From: CAYXTW01 sp964452645
GTDB taxonomy: Bacteria > Zixibacteria > MSB-5A5 > GN15 > PGXB01
Direction of reading: 5' to 3'
DNA: 64,000 nucleotides
Assembly: GCA_964452645.1 (NCBI GenBank)
Contig: CAYVMO010000002.1
Span: 1 to 64,000, forward strand
Shown here: one piece after another, positions 43,900 to 52,139 of the stretch
Layout: each line of letters starts with the position of its first letter
How positions within the stretch are numbered: the stretch's first letter is position 1
The notes under the pieces: model-generated
What the model was told of the DNA's origin: nothing
The model's database searches: none
Seen by the model: the letters and a program-made list of their open reading frames with translations, nothing else
Translations under genes and position numbers: made by a program

Positions 43900-45654
43900 A
43901 TGTATCACAGGTTGTATTTTGCAGTATTGGTTGTGATTCTGGCCGGGATAATCTTCGGAGGCGCCTGCAAGAAAGAAGGTCTTACTTATTTGGATATCGC
44001 GGAAAATAATTTTCCGGTGGCGACGATTGACGGCAAATGCCAGGTGATGGCCTCGGATCTTTACAGCCGTCTGGCTGACAGCAAACTCCTGCCGGAGGGC
44101 GGTATTCTTGATTCATCAATCTACATCGATACTCTCCGGGAAATAGTCCTCGATTCCATCGTATCCCTGGAGGCTATGGATGTTGACATAAAACAGGAAC
44201 CCGGTTTGTATAGAACCTACCTTCTCAGGTATCGTGATTATTATATCGACTATATATATCAAAATCATATCATAGACTCTATTCAGGTGGATTCGGCTGA
44301 GGTTGACAGCTTTTACTGGGCGCACCCGGATTATTTTTCGCTTGACGAACAGGTGCGGGCCAGACAACTGGTTGTTTCGGCCGAGGGTTTGAAATACGGC
44401 AAGGACTCTCTGAAATACAAAGATTTCTCGATGGATGAATTGGATTCGATAGCGCGGGAGAAGGTTTTTGAAATAAGGGAAAAAATAGACGAGGGTGCCG
44501 ACTTCGGTGATATGGCTTTCCAATATTCAATGCACAGGGAATCGGGTGACAATGATGGTGAACTCGGTTATTTTTACAGAAATACATATCGGAAGGAATT
44601 CGAACATGTCGCCTTTTCTCTCCCGTCTGGAACCATTTCGCAACCTTTCAAAACGCCCGACGGCTGGCAACTCGTACAGGTGCTTGACCATATTGATTCC
44701 GGTATGGTACCGATGACGCCCGATTTTTACCAGGAAGCATATGCGGCATATAAGGCGACTCTGGCCCGACAGCGGAGCACGGCTTTTATGGATTCATTGA
44801 TCCGCTCATGTAATATCGTATATAATGATTCCGCTCTGGCCGATGATATTCATAATTATCCCGAGTCGACCTGGGCGGCGATAGTCAATGGTGTCGATAC
44901 GATTACATTTTACAAAATGCCCGACTTTTTGCATGAATTTAAATCCAGAATGGATCTCGATTCTATGACGCTGCAGGATAAAAAGAATATGTTATTTGAA
45001 CAGGCCCAAAGATTTCTGGTAATGCAGGCCGGTGACAATATGGGTTACAGCGAGCGTCCGGAAGTGGTCGGGAGGCGGCAGGACATATATCACAAATACG
45101 CCATGAATATCGTCAGAGAGACCGGTTACGATCCGAATTATATTCCTCCTGATAGTTTGATTGAGGCCTATTATAATCTTAATATAGACAAATACGTCTT
45201 CAAAAAGCCGATCTATGTCCAGCATATCATCGTTGATGATTCCCTGTTCGGGGAATTTCTGAGGGATCAGGCATTATCCGGCGTAGATTTTCTTGAATTG
45301 GCTCAGGAGTATTACCCGGGAGAGCCGGAAATCCGAAAAGCGGCCGCTGATCTGGGTTATATCGGCCGAGGTGAAATGCCCGATGCTTTTTTCAATGCTG
45401 CGATGGCGACGCGCGAAAAGGGTGTCTCCCATCCTGTCAAGACCGAGTGGGGTTATCATATCATCAAAGTCATTGACAAAAAGAACAATCGTTCGCTTAA
45501 TGATGCCAGGTATGAGATTATCGAGGATTTGAAAATTCTGCATAAAAAACAGGCTTATCAGCAGTGGAAGAAAAATCTGATGGCGCGGCACCAAATAGAT
45601 TATTATCTCGATAAAATACCGAAAATCAGATTGATTGCGAAAAATAAGCTTTAA
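43900..45654 (+). CDS. Lipoprotein with two parvulin-type peptidyl-prolyl isomerase domains
   Basis: A 584-residue protein. Signal with lipobox (VILAGIIFGGACKKEG). An N-terminal SurA-like helical part (LREIVLDSIVSLEAMDVDIK) is followed by a first rotamase domain (DEQVRARQLVVSAEG; ADFGDMAFQYSMHRESGDND, GELGYFYRNT) and a second (KPIYVQHIIVDDSLFGEFLR; VDFLELAQEYYPGEPE, DLGYIGRGEMPDAFFNAAM). It is probably a periplasmic foldase/chaperone for outer-membrane proteins, like SurA or PrsA. The frame opens at 43828; ATG 43900 with AGGAAA starts the signal. The lipid-kinase-like gene follows after 20 bases. Confidence 0.88.
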   Translation: MYHRLYFAVLVVILAGIIFGGACKKEGLTYLDIAENNFPVATIDGKCQVMASDLYSRLADSKLLPEGGILDSSIYIDTLREIVLDSIVSLEAMDVDIKQEPGLYRTYLLRYRDYYIDYIYQNHIIDSIQVDSAEVDSFYWAHPDYFSLDEQVRARQLVVSAEGLKYGKDSLKYKDFSMDELDSIAREKVFEIREKIDEGADFGDMAFQYSMHRESGDNDGELGYFYRNTYRKEFEHVAFSLPSGTISQPFKTPDGWQLVQVLDHIDSGMVPMTPDFYQEAYAAYKATLARQRSTAFMDSLIRSCNIVYNDSALADDIHNYPESTWAAIVNGVDTITFYKMPDFLHEFKSRMDLDSMTLQDKKNMLFEQAQRFLVMQAGDNMGYSERPEVVGRRQDIYHKYAMNIVRETGYDPNYIPPDSLIEAYYNLNIDKYVFKKPIYVQHIIVDDSLFGEFLRDQALSGVDFLELAQEYYPGEPEIRKAAADLGYIGRGEMPDAFFNAAMATREKGVSHPVKTEWGYHIIKVIDKKNNRSLNDARYEIIEDLKILHKKQAYQQWKKNLMARHQIDYYLDKIPKIRLIAKNKL

Positions 45655-45674
45655 CCGAAATCCTGCTATTCATA

Positions 45675-46292
45675 GTGCAATCCGACCAATATAAGGAACT
45701 CAGCTATACCGGAGAACTTCTCCGCAAATTAACGCACCTTTTTGCCTTCATAATACCGGGCGCTTATGTTTTCCTTCAGATGAGTCGCGAACTTGTTTTA
45801 TTGATTATGATTCCGATTGCAATGGGCATGATAATAATCGATATTGCCCGTCTGCGTGGCTGGAAACTCTGGCGATTGCTAAGAAAAATGATTTCACCGA
45901 TAATAAGGGAATCGGAAGAGCGGGGCGATTTTACCGGGGCGACATACATACTCGCGACGGCATGTCTGACAATTGCACTATTTTCGCGGCCGATTGCGGC
46001 CCTGGCGATGGCTTTTATCATCGCCGGTGATCCGGCCTCGGCTTTAATCGGCAGAAAATTCGGCCGACATAAATTCAGAAGTAAATCGCTTGAGGGCTCG
46101 CTCGCCTTTTTAATCGCAGCCATCGTAATCGCTTTGATTATGCCCGGTGTCCCTTTGACTGTCAAATTTATCGGGGCCGTGGTGGCCACGATAACCGAAG
46201 CGGTATCATTCAGAGTCGATGACAATGCCACCGTTCCGCTGGTTAGCGGATTGGTGATGACATTGCTCCTGCGAGCACTTCAATTGGCTTAA
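45675..46292 (+). CDS. SEC59/DGK1/VTE5-family membrane lipid kinase
   Basis: A 205-residue protein with six to seven hydrophobic segments. The family motif is visible as IAGDPASALIGRKFGRHKFR and SKSLEGSLAFLIAAIVIAL, near residues 115-155; LLRKLTHLFAFIIPGAYVFL opens the protein. Relatives are CTP-dependent kinases of dolichol, diacylglycerol or phytol. A role in polyprenol or diacylglycerol recycling is plausible. It starts with GTG and lacks a clear Shine-Dalgarno. Its end overlaps the convergent barrel gene by four bases. Confidence 0.8.
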   Translation: MQSDQYKELSYTGELLRKLTHLFAFIIPGAYVFLQMSRELVLLIMIPIAMGMIIIDIARLRGWKLWRLLRKMISPIIRESEERGDFTGATYILATACLTIALFSRPIAALAMAFIIAGDPASALIGRKFGRHKFRSKSLEGSLAFLIAAIVIALIMPGVPLTVKFIGAVVATITEAVSFRVDDNATVPLVSGLVMTLLLRALQLA

Positions 46293-46993
46293 CGGAATGG
46301 AATATTTATCGACACCGCGCCGCCGAAGTGCAGACCGCCCCCCTGAATGCCTTTATCAATCTTAATGTCACCGCTGTTGCCATTCACTATAGTGAAGCTG
46401 ACCCACCTATAAAGCACACTGCCGCCAAAGCTGATGTTCGGCGTCAGGAACAGGTCTATCCCGCATCCGATATTAAGACCGACGCCGGAAAATCTGGCAT
46501 CCGTCGGATTAATGTATTGAGCATTGTTATCAAGCCCCGCGCCGTCCTCGACATTGACCCACGGAACAGTCAAACCCAGAACGAGATAAGGTTCTATCGG
46601 CATGAATGAATAAATTCCTCTGGCATCGAAATTCAACATATTATAGGTAGCTTTACCCCTATAAATCAGCCATTCATAATCATGTCTTGACCGATAAAAG
46701 CTTATTTCGAGTGCGTAGCCGAGATTATTAATTCCGATTTGTGAGTAACCGGCGGTAGCCCCGAAGCCGAAATTATCCTTAATTTTCGGGACCATAAGAT
46801 ATTCACCTGTCGTGGGAACATTTAGATACATATTACCATTAAAATCGCCGCGGATAGAATTATAAGGCAGATTAAGCGAAAAATAGATTCTTTTTTGAGG
46901 CTTCGGCGTTGGTGTTACGGCCGAGGCGATGACGGTAATCAGTAATAAGATACAAAACAGATAGACGGAGATTTTGATTTTCTTCTGTTTCAT
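46289..46993 (-). CDS. Outer-membrane beta-barrel protein (OmpA/OmpW-like)
   Basis: A 234-residue protein with a signal peptide (ISVYLFCILLLITVIASAV) followed by Thr/Pro linker and alternating strands (RIYFSLNLPYNSIRGDFNGN, NFGFGATAGYSQIGINNLGY, YLVLGLTVPWVNVEDG, NISFGGSVLYRWVSFTIV), ending GAVSINIPFR with a terminal aromatic-basic pattern of barrels. Single-barrel membrane protein of unknown role. It converges on the lipid-kinase gene. Confidence 0.75.
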   Translation of the reverse strand: MKQKKIKISVYLFCILLLITVIASAVTPTPKPQKRIYFSLNLPYNSIRGDFNGNMYLNVPTTGEYLMVPKIKDNFGFGATAGYSQIGINNLGYALEISFYRSRHDYEWLIYRGKATYNMLNFDARGIYSFMPIEPYLVLGLTVPWVNVEDGAGLDNNAQYINPTDARFSGVGLNIGCGIDLFLTPNISFGGSVLYRWVSFTIVNGNSGDIKIDKGIQGGGLHFGGAVSINIPFR

Positions 46994-47136
46994 TTAATTA
47001 TTCCTCCTTTTGATGGATGCATAATCATATGACCATACTCTTTGTGAAAATGAAGCATAAGCTTATTTTTATATCCTGTAAATGTCTATGCGTATTTTTT
47101 ACTGGCCTGAATTATAAGGAGATATATATTACCGGC

Positions 47137-48168
47137 ATGAAAAAAATTGATTTTCGCTCCGATACGGTTACGAAACCATCACCCGGAATGATGAAAGCGA
47201 TTGCCGAGGCTGTGGTCGGCGATGACGTTTTTCGCGATGACCCGACCGTACTGCGTCTTGAGGAAAAAGTCGCCGCGTTATTCAACAAGGAAGCGGCGCT
47301 CTTTGTCGCGTCAGGGACGATGGGTAACGAGGTGGCGTTGAAAACGCTGTCCCAGCCGGGATGGGAATTGCTTTGCGAACGACAGTGTCATCTGGTCAAT
47401 TATGAAACCGGCGGGCCGGCGATTCACTCGTCGCTTTTGGTTAATATGATCGATACCGAGTACGGCGTGATCACCGCCGAACAGATCGAAAAATCCATTC
47501 GCGGCGAAGATATACATTGCCCCATTACGAAAATCGTAGCGATTGAAAATACTCACAACTGCCACGGCGGGACGATTTATCCGCTCGATGAAATACTCCG
47601 TATTCGCGAAGTCGCGGATCGTTATGATTTATTGATGCATCTCGACGGTGCCCGGATATGGAACGCTCATGTTGCGACAGGGATTCCGCTGGCCGATTGG
47701 GCGCGACCATTCGATTCGGTTTCGGTATGCCTTTCAAAAGGCCTGGGGGCGCCGGTCGGATCGATGATACTTGGCTCGAAGGATTTTATTACAAAGGCGC
47801 TGCGGGTAAGAAAATTATTCGGCGGCGGGATGCGTCAGGTCGGTATTTTAGCGGCAGCTGGATTATATGCCATTGAACATAATATGGAACGATTAAAGGA
47901 AGACCATGAAAAGGCGCGACTTTTTGCGGAAGGATTGAATAATATCGAGGGATTCAAAGTCGATCTGAAGAGAGTGCAGACCAATATCGTAATTGTTGAT
48001 ATCGCCGGAACGGGCAGAACACCTGCTGAAATGGTACAGGAGCTTGGTAATCATGATATTTTGGCCGTCGCTTTCGGGCCGACGCAACTGCGGTTTGTGA
48101 CGCATCTTGATGTGAGCATGGAGGAATGCCAAAAGGCGCTGGAGATAATTGAGGGATTGAAGCTTTAA
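47137..48168 (+). CDS. ltaE: Low-specificity L-threonine aldolase
   Basis: A 343-residue PLP enzyme cleaving L-threonine or L-allo-threonine to glycine and acetaldehyde. It starts MKKIDFRSDTVTKPSPGM, with GDDVFRDDPTV, ENTHNCHGGTIYPLDE, LMHLDGARIWNAHVATG and the Schiff-base Lys in SVCLSKGLGAPVGSMILG. The frame opens at 47017, but ATG 47137 gives the family start; its GGAG is 15 bases upstream, farther than usual. It stands alone between the barrel gene and an MBL hydrolase gene. Confidence 0.93.
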   Translation: MKKIDFRSDTVTKPSPGMMKAIAEAVVGDDVFRDDPTVLRLEEKVAALFNKEAALFVASGTMGNEVALKTLSQPGWELLCERQCHLVNYETGGPAIHSSLLVNMIDTEYGVITAEQIEKSIRGEDIHCPITKIVAIENTHNCHGGTIYPLDEILRIREVADRYDLLMHLDGARIWNAHVATGIPLADWARPFDSVSVCLSKGLGAPVGSMILGSKDFITKALRVRKLFGGGMRQVGILAAAGLYAIEHNMERLKEDHEKARLFAEGLNNIEGFKVDLKRVQTNIVIVDIAGTGRTPAEMVQELGNHDILAVAFGPTQLRFVTHLDVSMEECQKALEIIEGLKL

Positions 48169-48212
48169 TCGTGTTGACAGACCTGTTTATCTGCCACGGT
48201 ATTAAAAGGTTA

Positions 48213-48230
48213 GTGCACGCAGACGTGCAC
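48213..48230. promoter_or_regulatory. Perfect inverted repeat upstream of the MBL hydrolase gene
   Basis: GTGCACG (48213-48219), loop CAGA, CGTGCAC (48224-48230), ending 16 bases before the ATG. There is no T run, so it is an operator-like or leader hairpin rather than a terminator. A TTGACA is at 48174 without a good -10. Confidence 0.45.
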
Positions 48231-48246
48231 CAATTACGAATAAAAT

Positions 48247-49017
48247 ATGAATATTTCCTGGACAATACTCGGGTCGGCCGCCGGTGGGGCATCGGCGGAC
48301 AGGGCCTGCACCGGTTATGCATTATCGATCGATGATGATATATTAATATTCGACTGCGGCAGCGGAGTGATATCATCGTTTCTGAGAGCCGGATTCGACA
48401 GTCGTGATATAAAAGCGATTATCATCTCGCATACGCATCCGGATCATATTTCCGACCTGCCGCTTTTGATTCAGAATATGTATCTGCTTAAACGAGAGAA
48501 GCCGTTGGATATTTATCTTCCACCCGAAGCGATTAATCCGATAAGGATTTATCTAAGCACCTGCTATCTTTTCCAGGAAAAATTCCCGTTCGAATTTCAT
48601 TTTCTGCCGGTAGAGTCGAATATTAAGCTATTGAATTCGAAAGTGCAAATCGAGCCGATTCCGAATAATCATCTGAAAGGCAATGCCGAAATAATAAAAC
48701 AGGCCGGGCTGTTGAATCGGATGGAATGTTTTTCATTACTGATCAGGGCGAATAACAAGCGCATTCTTTATACGGCTGATATCCTAACGATTGATGATGT
48801 GGAAGATTATCTTGATGATCTTGATTTACTTGTCATCGAGACGGCGCATATTGATGTTCATCAATTAGGTGAATTATTAAGGACAAAGGCGGTCGGCAAG
48901 GCGGTTTTGAGCCATCTGAAAGAAGAGGATATTCCGCAAATCAGGCAATTCGTCGAGGCGTATGACGGTCGAACCGAAATGATACTTGCCGAGGATAATC
49001 TTGTTATAAAATTGTAA
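48247..49017 (+). CDS. Metallo-beta-lactamase-fold hydrolase (RNase Z-like)
   Basis: A 256-residue protein. N-terminal strand WTILGSAAGGASADRACTGY, LIFDCGSGVISSFLRAGFD, metal motif SHTHPDHISDLP (His62, His64, Asp66, His67), later NNHLKG, YTADILTIDD (bridging Asp) and KAVLSHL. Metal ligands appear complete, in contrast to the ComEC copy. Close to the RNase Z/ElaC and phosphodiesterase branch but short; substrate unknown. The leader carries a perfect palindrome. Confidence 0.8.
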   Translation: MNISWTILGSAAGGASADRACTGYALSIDDDILIFDCGSGVISSFLRAGFDSRDIKAIIISHTHPDHISDLPLLIQNMYLLKREKPLDIYLPPEAINPIRIYLSTCYLFQEKFPFEFHFLPVESNIKLLNSKVQIEPIPNNHLKGNAEIIKQAGLLNRMECFSLLIRANNKRILYTADILTIDDVEDYLDDLDLLVIETAHIDVHQLGELLRTKAVGKAVLSHLKEEDIPQIRQFVEAYDGRTEMILAEDNLVIKL

Positions 49018-49150
49018 TATCCGCTCCACGATGGTTTTTCTGTTTTATCCCAAAAATATCGCCACAAATCAAAAAATAAAAAACTTGATACTTATTTCTA
49101 TATTCTCTAATTTAACCGCGGAAAGAAAACAAAATGGGAAAGGAGACACC

Positions 49151-50359
49151 ATGCCGGAAAAAATCAAGAGATTGTCAGGGATGATTATAATGTTGGCCGT
49201 CGTCATTTTTTGCGGCCAATCAATCGCCGGTGAGTTCACCGCCGATCTGGTTATTAATATCCCCGGCCAAAACGATACGCTGAATCTGTACGTGAAGGGG
49301 AAGGCGTATCGTCTTGAGAAACTTGAAGGCAAGAATAAAATGCTGTTATTTCGTAAGCAGGGAACGACGACAGCTCTGAATCCGGACGTAAAAGAGTACA
49401 AGATACTTGATGCCAGTGAGGAAAATATGTTTAATCCCATTGCCGCCTGGGAAAATATGTCCAACGATATGGAGGCAAAAGCCGGAGATAACGAAACAAT
49501 CAATGGCTATGAGTGCAGAAAATATCTATATAATTATAAAGGTTCGGATGACGTGGTTTTTGAGCGCTGGTTGTCGCAAGCGTTGACTTTTGTCGTTAAG
49601 CAGAAAATACTGTCGTCCGGCGGCGATGCCATTATGGAATTGACAAACATTAAAGAGGAGCCGGTCGACGATGCTCTTTTTGAAATTCCGGCTGGATATA
49701 CCGAGGCCGTCAATCCGGAGGATCTTCCGGTTCCGATACCGGACTGGGCGAAAGATCTTGAATCAACGCCGGTGATGGCACCTCCCTTTGAAAAATCGAT
49801 GGCGGCGGGGGAAACAATCCGGATTAAGACGGAGCCGGGTAAATCTATATGGCTCAGGGGCAAAAGCACGACAGACGCGGAAGCTTCGGCGCAGGCGATT
49901 CCTTTTAAGGACGGAAGACCTCTTAAGGAGGTATCGATGTACAACAATTTCGCTATGAAAGGCACTATTTGTGAGCGACGCCACGAACCGGCGGCGGAGG
50001 CCGATTATGTCGTTGTTCATGTTGAAGACGGTGAAGTGAACGTCGAGGCGAAACTGGCGGATATGCAGGAAAAGGATGTTTCGGCCGGGGGAGAATTCAG
50101 AGTTCCGATTAGCGGGATTCATAATATCGAAATGCGGCTGGTAAACCTGATTGATGGGGAATCGGAAGTAAGCTGGGATATGCTGAAAAACGGTGAGGTG
50201 CTGAATCCGGATTACACCAAGTACCGTACAAAAACCTTTGAAAAACTGAATAGATCTTATAAATCGACTTTAAGCCCGGATGGTGATGAAATAGTTTTTA
50301 AAGTCGACAAAGGTGAAGTGTTAGTTAAGCTGGGACAATTCGATACTTTTACTTTCTGA
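49151..50359 (+). CDS. Exported protein with DUF4412-like domain
   Basis: A 402-residue protein. Signal segment (LSGMIIMLAVVIFCGQSIAG) followed by an outer-membrane-lipoprotein-type beta domain (EFTADLVINIPGQNDTLNLY, VKGKAYRLEKLEGKNKMLLF, NGYECRKYLYNYKGSDD, VFERWLSQALTFVVKQKI), then a C-terminal domain (IRIKTEPGKSIWLRGKSTTD, DYVVVHVEDGEVNVEAKLAD). The first half resembles LolA/LppX-like DUF4412 proteins. The frame opens at 49031; ATG 49151 has AGGAGA eight bases upstream. Function unknown. Confidence 0.68.
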   Translation: MPEKIKRLSGMIIMLAVVIFCGQSIAGEFTADLVINIPGQNDTLNLYVKGKAYRLEKLEGKNKMLLFRKQGTTTALNPDVKEYKILDASEENMFNPIAAWENMSNDMEAKAGDNETINGYECRKYLYNYKGSDDVVFERWLSQALTFVVKQKILSSGGDAIMELTNIKEEPVDDALFEIPAGYTEAVNPEDLPVPIPDWAKDLESTPVMAPPFEKSMAAGETIRIKTEPGKSIWLRGKSTTDAEASAQAIPFKDGRPLKEVSMYNNFAMKGTICERRHEPAAEADYVVVHVEDGEVNVEAKLADMQEKDVSAGGEFRVPISGIHNIEMRLVNLIDGESEVSWDMLKNGEVLNPDYTKYRTKTFEKLNRSYKSTLSPDGDEIVFKVDKGEVLVKLGQFDTFTF

Positions 50360-50369
50360 TAAATACGGG

Positions 50370-50399
50370 CGGATATTATTTTTCTGAAAATAATATCCG
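50370..50399 (+). terminator. Long perfect hairpin after the exported-protein gene, no T run
   Basis: CGGATATTATTTT (50370-50382), loop TCTG, AAAATAATATCCG (50387-50399), 11 bases after the stop codon. It lacks a downstream T run, so it is more likely a 3'-end stabiliser than an intrinsic terminator. Confidence 0.6.
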
Positions 50400-50499
50400 T
50401 CGTGCTTATCATATGGATTGAGCGGCCGGCGAATCATCCGGACAGCTGTATTTTAAAAACCTTAAATTAAATATTAATAGGCAAGAATTCTAAATATGC

Positions 50500-50534
50500 A
50501 AGCCGGAATGCAAATGGGGGTTCCGGCTTTTTTT
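50500..50534 (+). terminator. Rho-independent terminator
   Basis: AAGCCGGAA (50500-50508), 12-base loop, TTCCGGCTT (50521-50529), continuing into seven T to 50534. It lies 140 bases after the stop of the exported-protein gene. Confidence 0.88.
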
Positions 50535-50664
50535 GTGTTCATTTTGACACAGTATTGCCGAACCTGACGCTTTTAAAGAAAAGTCCAAAATCCGCCGGTT
50601 TTTTAATTTTTAAAATAAAAATGCCGATAAATAATAATAAACAAGAAAAAACAGTAATAAACAC

Positions 50665-50692
50665 TTGACAAATTTGTTTAAAAAGCTACTTT
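50665..50692 (+). promoter_or_regulatory. Promoter of the membrane-protein/HTH gene pair
   Basis: TTGACA (50665-50670), 16-base spacer, TACTTT (50687-50692). The leader is about 30 bases and carries AGGGGAAGG before ATG 50729. Confidence 0.6.
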
Positions 50693-50728
50693 CGGGACAG
50701 ATGGAATATCATTAAAAGGGGAAGGTTT

Positions 50729-51502
50729 ATGAGCAGAAAAAAAATTCTCTCGCTTGAGTTTTTTCCGACACTTCAGAATAGCGAGCAATTTTTCAAGAAA
50801 ATAACCAGTGACGAGGCTGTCGGAACGAAAATTCTCAGTCAATGCCTGCTGATGCTGTTTTTTTCATTTCTATACGGCATTGTCATGGGCAGCTATCACA
50901 GTTTCGAACAGGCAATTACGGCCGGCGTCAAAGTGGCGGTGCTGTTTTCGCTGACGATAATTATCTGCTTCCCGGCCTTTTTTATTATTCAATTTATTCT
51001 CGGATCGAAGTTGAAGCTGCATCAGATGATTTCGATTATTTTGTCCGGATTTGTCCTGACGACTTCGATTATGGTTTCATTCGCGCCGATCGTGATTATA
51101 TTCCTTCTCACCGGCGGCAATTATTATTTCCTTCAGCTTTTGCATATCGCCATATTTATTCTCTCCGGTATATTCGGTATGAAAACGGTGGTCGATGCCC
51201 TTAAGTATTCCTGTGAGAAAAAGTCGGTTTATCCGCAAATCGGTGTTGTCGTCTTTCGTTTCTGGGTGGTTATTCTGGCTTTTGTCGGGATACAGCTGGC
51301 CTGGAATTTTCGACCGTTTCTGGGCGACCGGGGGCAGCCATTCGAGCTATTTAGAGATTACGAAGGAAATTTCTATACGGCCCTGATTTACTCCGGAAAG
51401 CAGTTGATAAGCCCCGAAGAAAAAAGTGATAGCGTCAATAGCGCTTTTCCGAAAGAACCGGAGATCGACGATTCGCTTCTGCAACATTATTGGGATAAAT
51501 AA
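50729..51502 (+). CDS. Polytopic membrane protein (Yip1-like)
   Basis: A 257-residue protein with about six hydrophobic segments between residues 40 and 200 (LLMLFFSFLYGIVMGSYHSF, VAVLFSLTIIICFPAFFIIQ, ISIILSGFVLTTSIMVSFAP, LLHIAIFILSGIFGMKTVVD, VVVFRFWVVILAFVGIQLAW) and soluble ends. Layout resembles Yip1-type proteins; no motif proves it. The C-terminus is acidic (FPKEPEIDDSLLQHYWDK). The HTH gene follows after 15 bases, so the two form an operon. Confidence 0.6.
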   Translation: MSRKKILSLEFFPTLQNSEQFFKKITSDEAVGTKILSQCLLMLFFSFLYGIVMGSYHSFEQAITAGVKVAVLFSLTIIICFPAFFIIQFILGSKLKLHQMISIILSGFVLTTSIMVSFAPIVIIFLLTGGNYYFLQLLHIAIFILSGIFGMKTVVDALKYSCEKKSVYPQIGVVVFRFWVVILAFVGIQLAWNFRPFLGDRGQPFELFRDYEGNFYTALIYSGKQLISPEEKSDSVNSAFPKEPEIDDSLLQHYWDK

Positions 51503-51517
51503 GATAATGGAGCCGTT

Positions 51518-51757
51518 TTGAAAACCGATATTATGACACTTGAAGAAGTAGCGGCGTATTTAAAATTGAAGCCCCAGACCATTTATACCTGGGCGCAGGA
51601 AAAGCGTATTCCGGCCGCCAAGCTGGGTAAAGAGTGGCGCTTCCGAAAATCAATTATTGATGAATGGTTTGTCGCGCATATCGATGAGAAATTCTCCGAT
51701 GTCATCCAGAATTGGAAACTCCAGAATCAGTCGAACGGTGATAGCGGCAGTCAATAA
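51518..51757 (+). CDS. Excisionase/BldC-type HTH DNA-binding protein
   Basis: A 79-residue protein with the HTH_17 signature MTLEEVAAYLKLKPQTIYTW and AQEKRIPAAKLGKEWRFRKS followed by IIDEWF. The helix-turn-helix and wing are complete. The first residues come from TTG 51518, which has TGGAG five bases upstream; the internal ATG 51533 is too far from it. Such MerR-like small proteins act as regulators (BldC) as well as phage excisionases; no integrase or phage gene is near, so a chromosomal regulator is more likely. An unusually AT-rich gap follows. Confidence 0.83.
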   Translation: MKTDIMTLEEVAAYLKLKPQTIYTWAQEKRIPAAKLGKEWRFRKSIIDEWFVAHIDEKFSDVIQNWKLQNQSNGDSGSQ

Positions 51758-52139
51758 TTGAATTAATTGATGTAATAATATTATTATCATATATATGTTG
51801 TTGGAAATCTTAATAATATGCATATATAATAAAGTAACACTCTAAATATTTCCCGTTCCATTCGACAAATAATTAATTGACGATTAACCTGAATATTTTT
51901 AAATATTAATAAATAATATATATCTGTTGAAATTCGAAAAATAAATTCTTACGAGTTGTCATTGTATTCCGAAATTAAGATTGCTTTTGAGGTTAAATCC
52001 GAATAGCGGATCAAATTGAGTAATAATGGAATCGGCGGTATTCCGCCAGGTTGTCTGATCTATCAGCGCAACAACCGAATTTATCGGCCCTATTATGATT
52101 GTACGCGGACAATCATAATAGGGCGATTGTTAATGGTTG
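51758..52139. other. 382-base AT-rich gene-free interval
   Basis: The first 240 bases are strongly AT-rich (many TAATAAT and ATATAT steps) compared with the coding sequence around it. A small hairpin GGCGG-TATT-CCGCC is at 52034-52047 and a 15-bp perfect hairpin is at 52088-52123. A TTGACG at 51878 has no convincing -10. No frame longer than a few dozen codons looks coding. Confidence 0.55.
52088..52123 (-). terminator. 15-bp perfect hairpin downstream of the porin gene
   Basis: CCCTATTATGATTGT (52088-52102), six-base loop, ACAATCATAATAGGG (52109-52123). It lies 16 bases after the porin stop codon on the minus strand. No T run on either strand, so it may act as an mRNA 3'-end stabiliser. Confidence 0.65.

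Larger units (their letters stand above)
50360..50728. other. 369-base gene-free interval with a long hairpin, a terminator and a promoter
   Basis: No credible open frame. It contains a 13-bp perfect hairpin (50370-50399) just after the upstream stop, a rho-independent terminator (50500-50534) and the promoter of the next gene (50665-50692). The 100 bases between hairpin and terminator are AT-rich and could be an extended 3' UTR or a small RNA; nothing proves either. Confidence 0.6.

Noticed and set aside
51518..51757. Phage or mobile-element excisionase
   Set aside because: No integrase, attachment site or phage gene nearby; the paired membrane protein and the sequence style suit a chromosomal BldC-like regulator.
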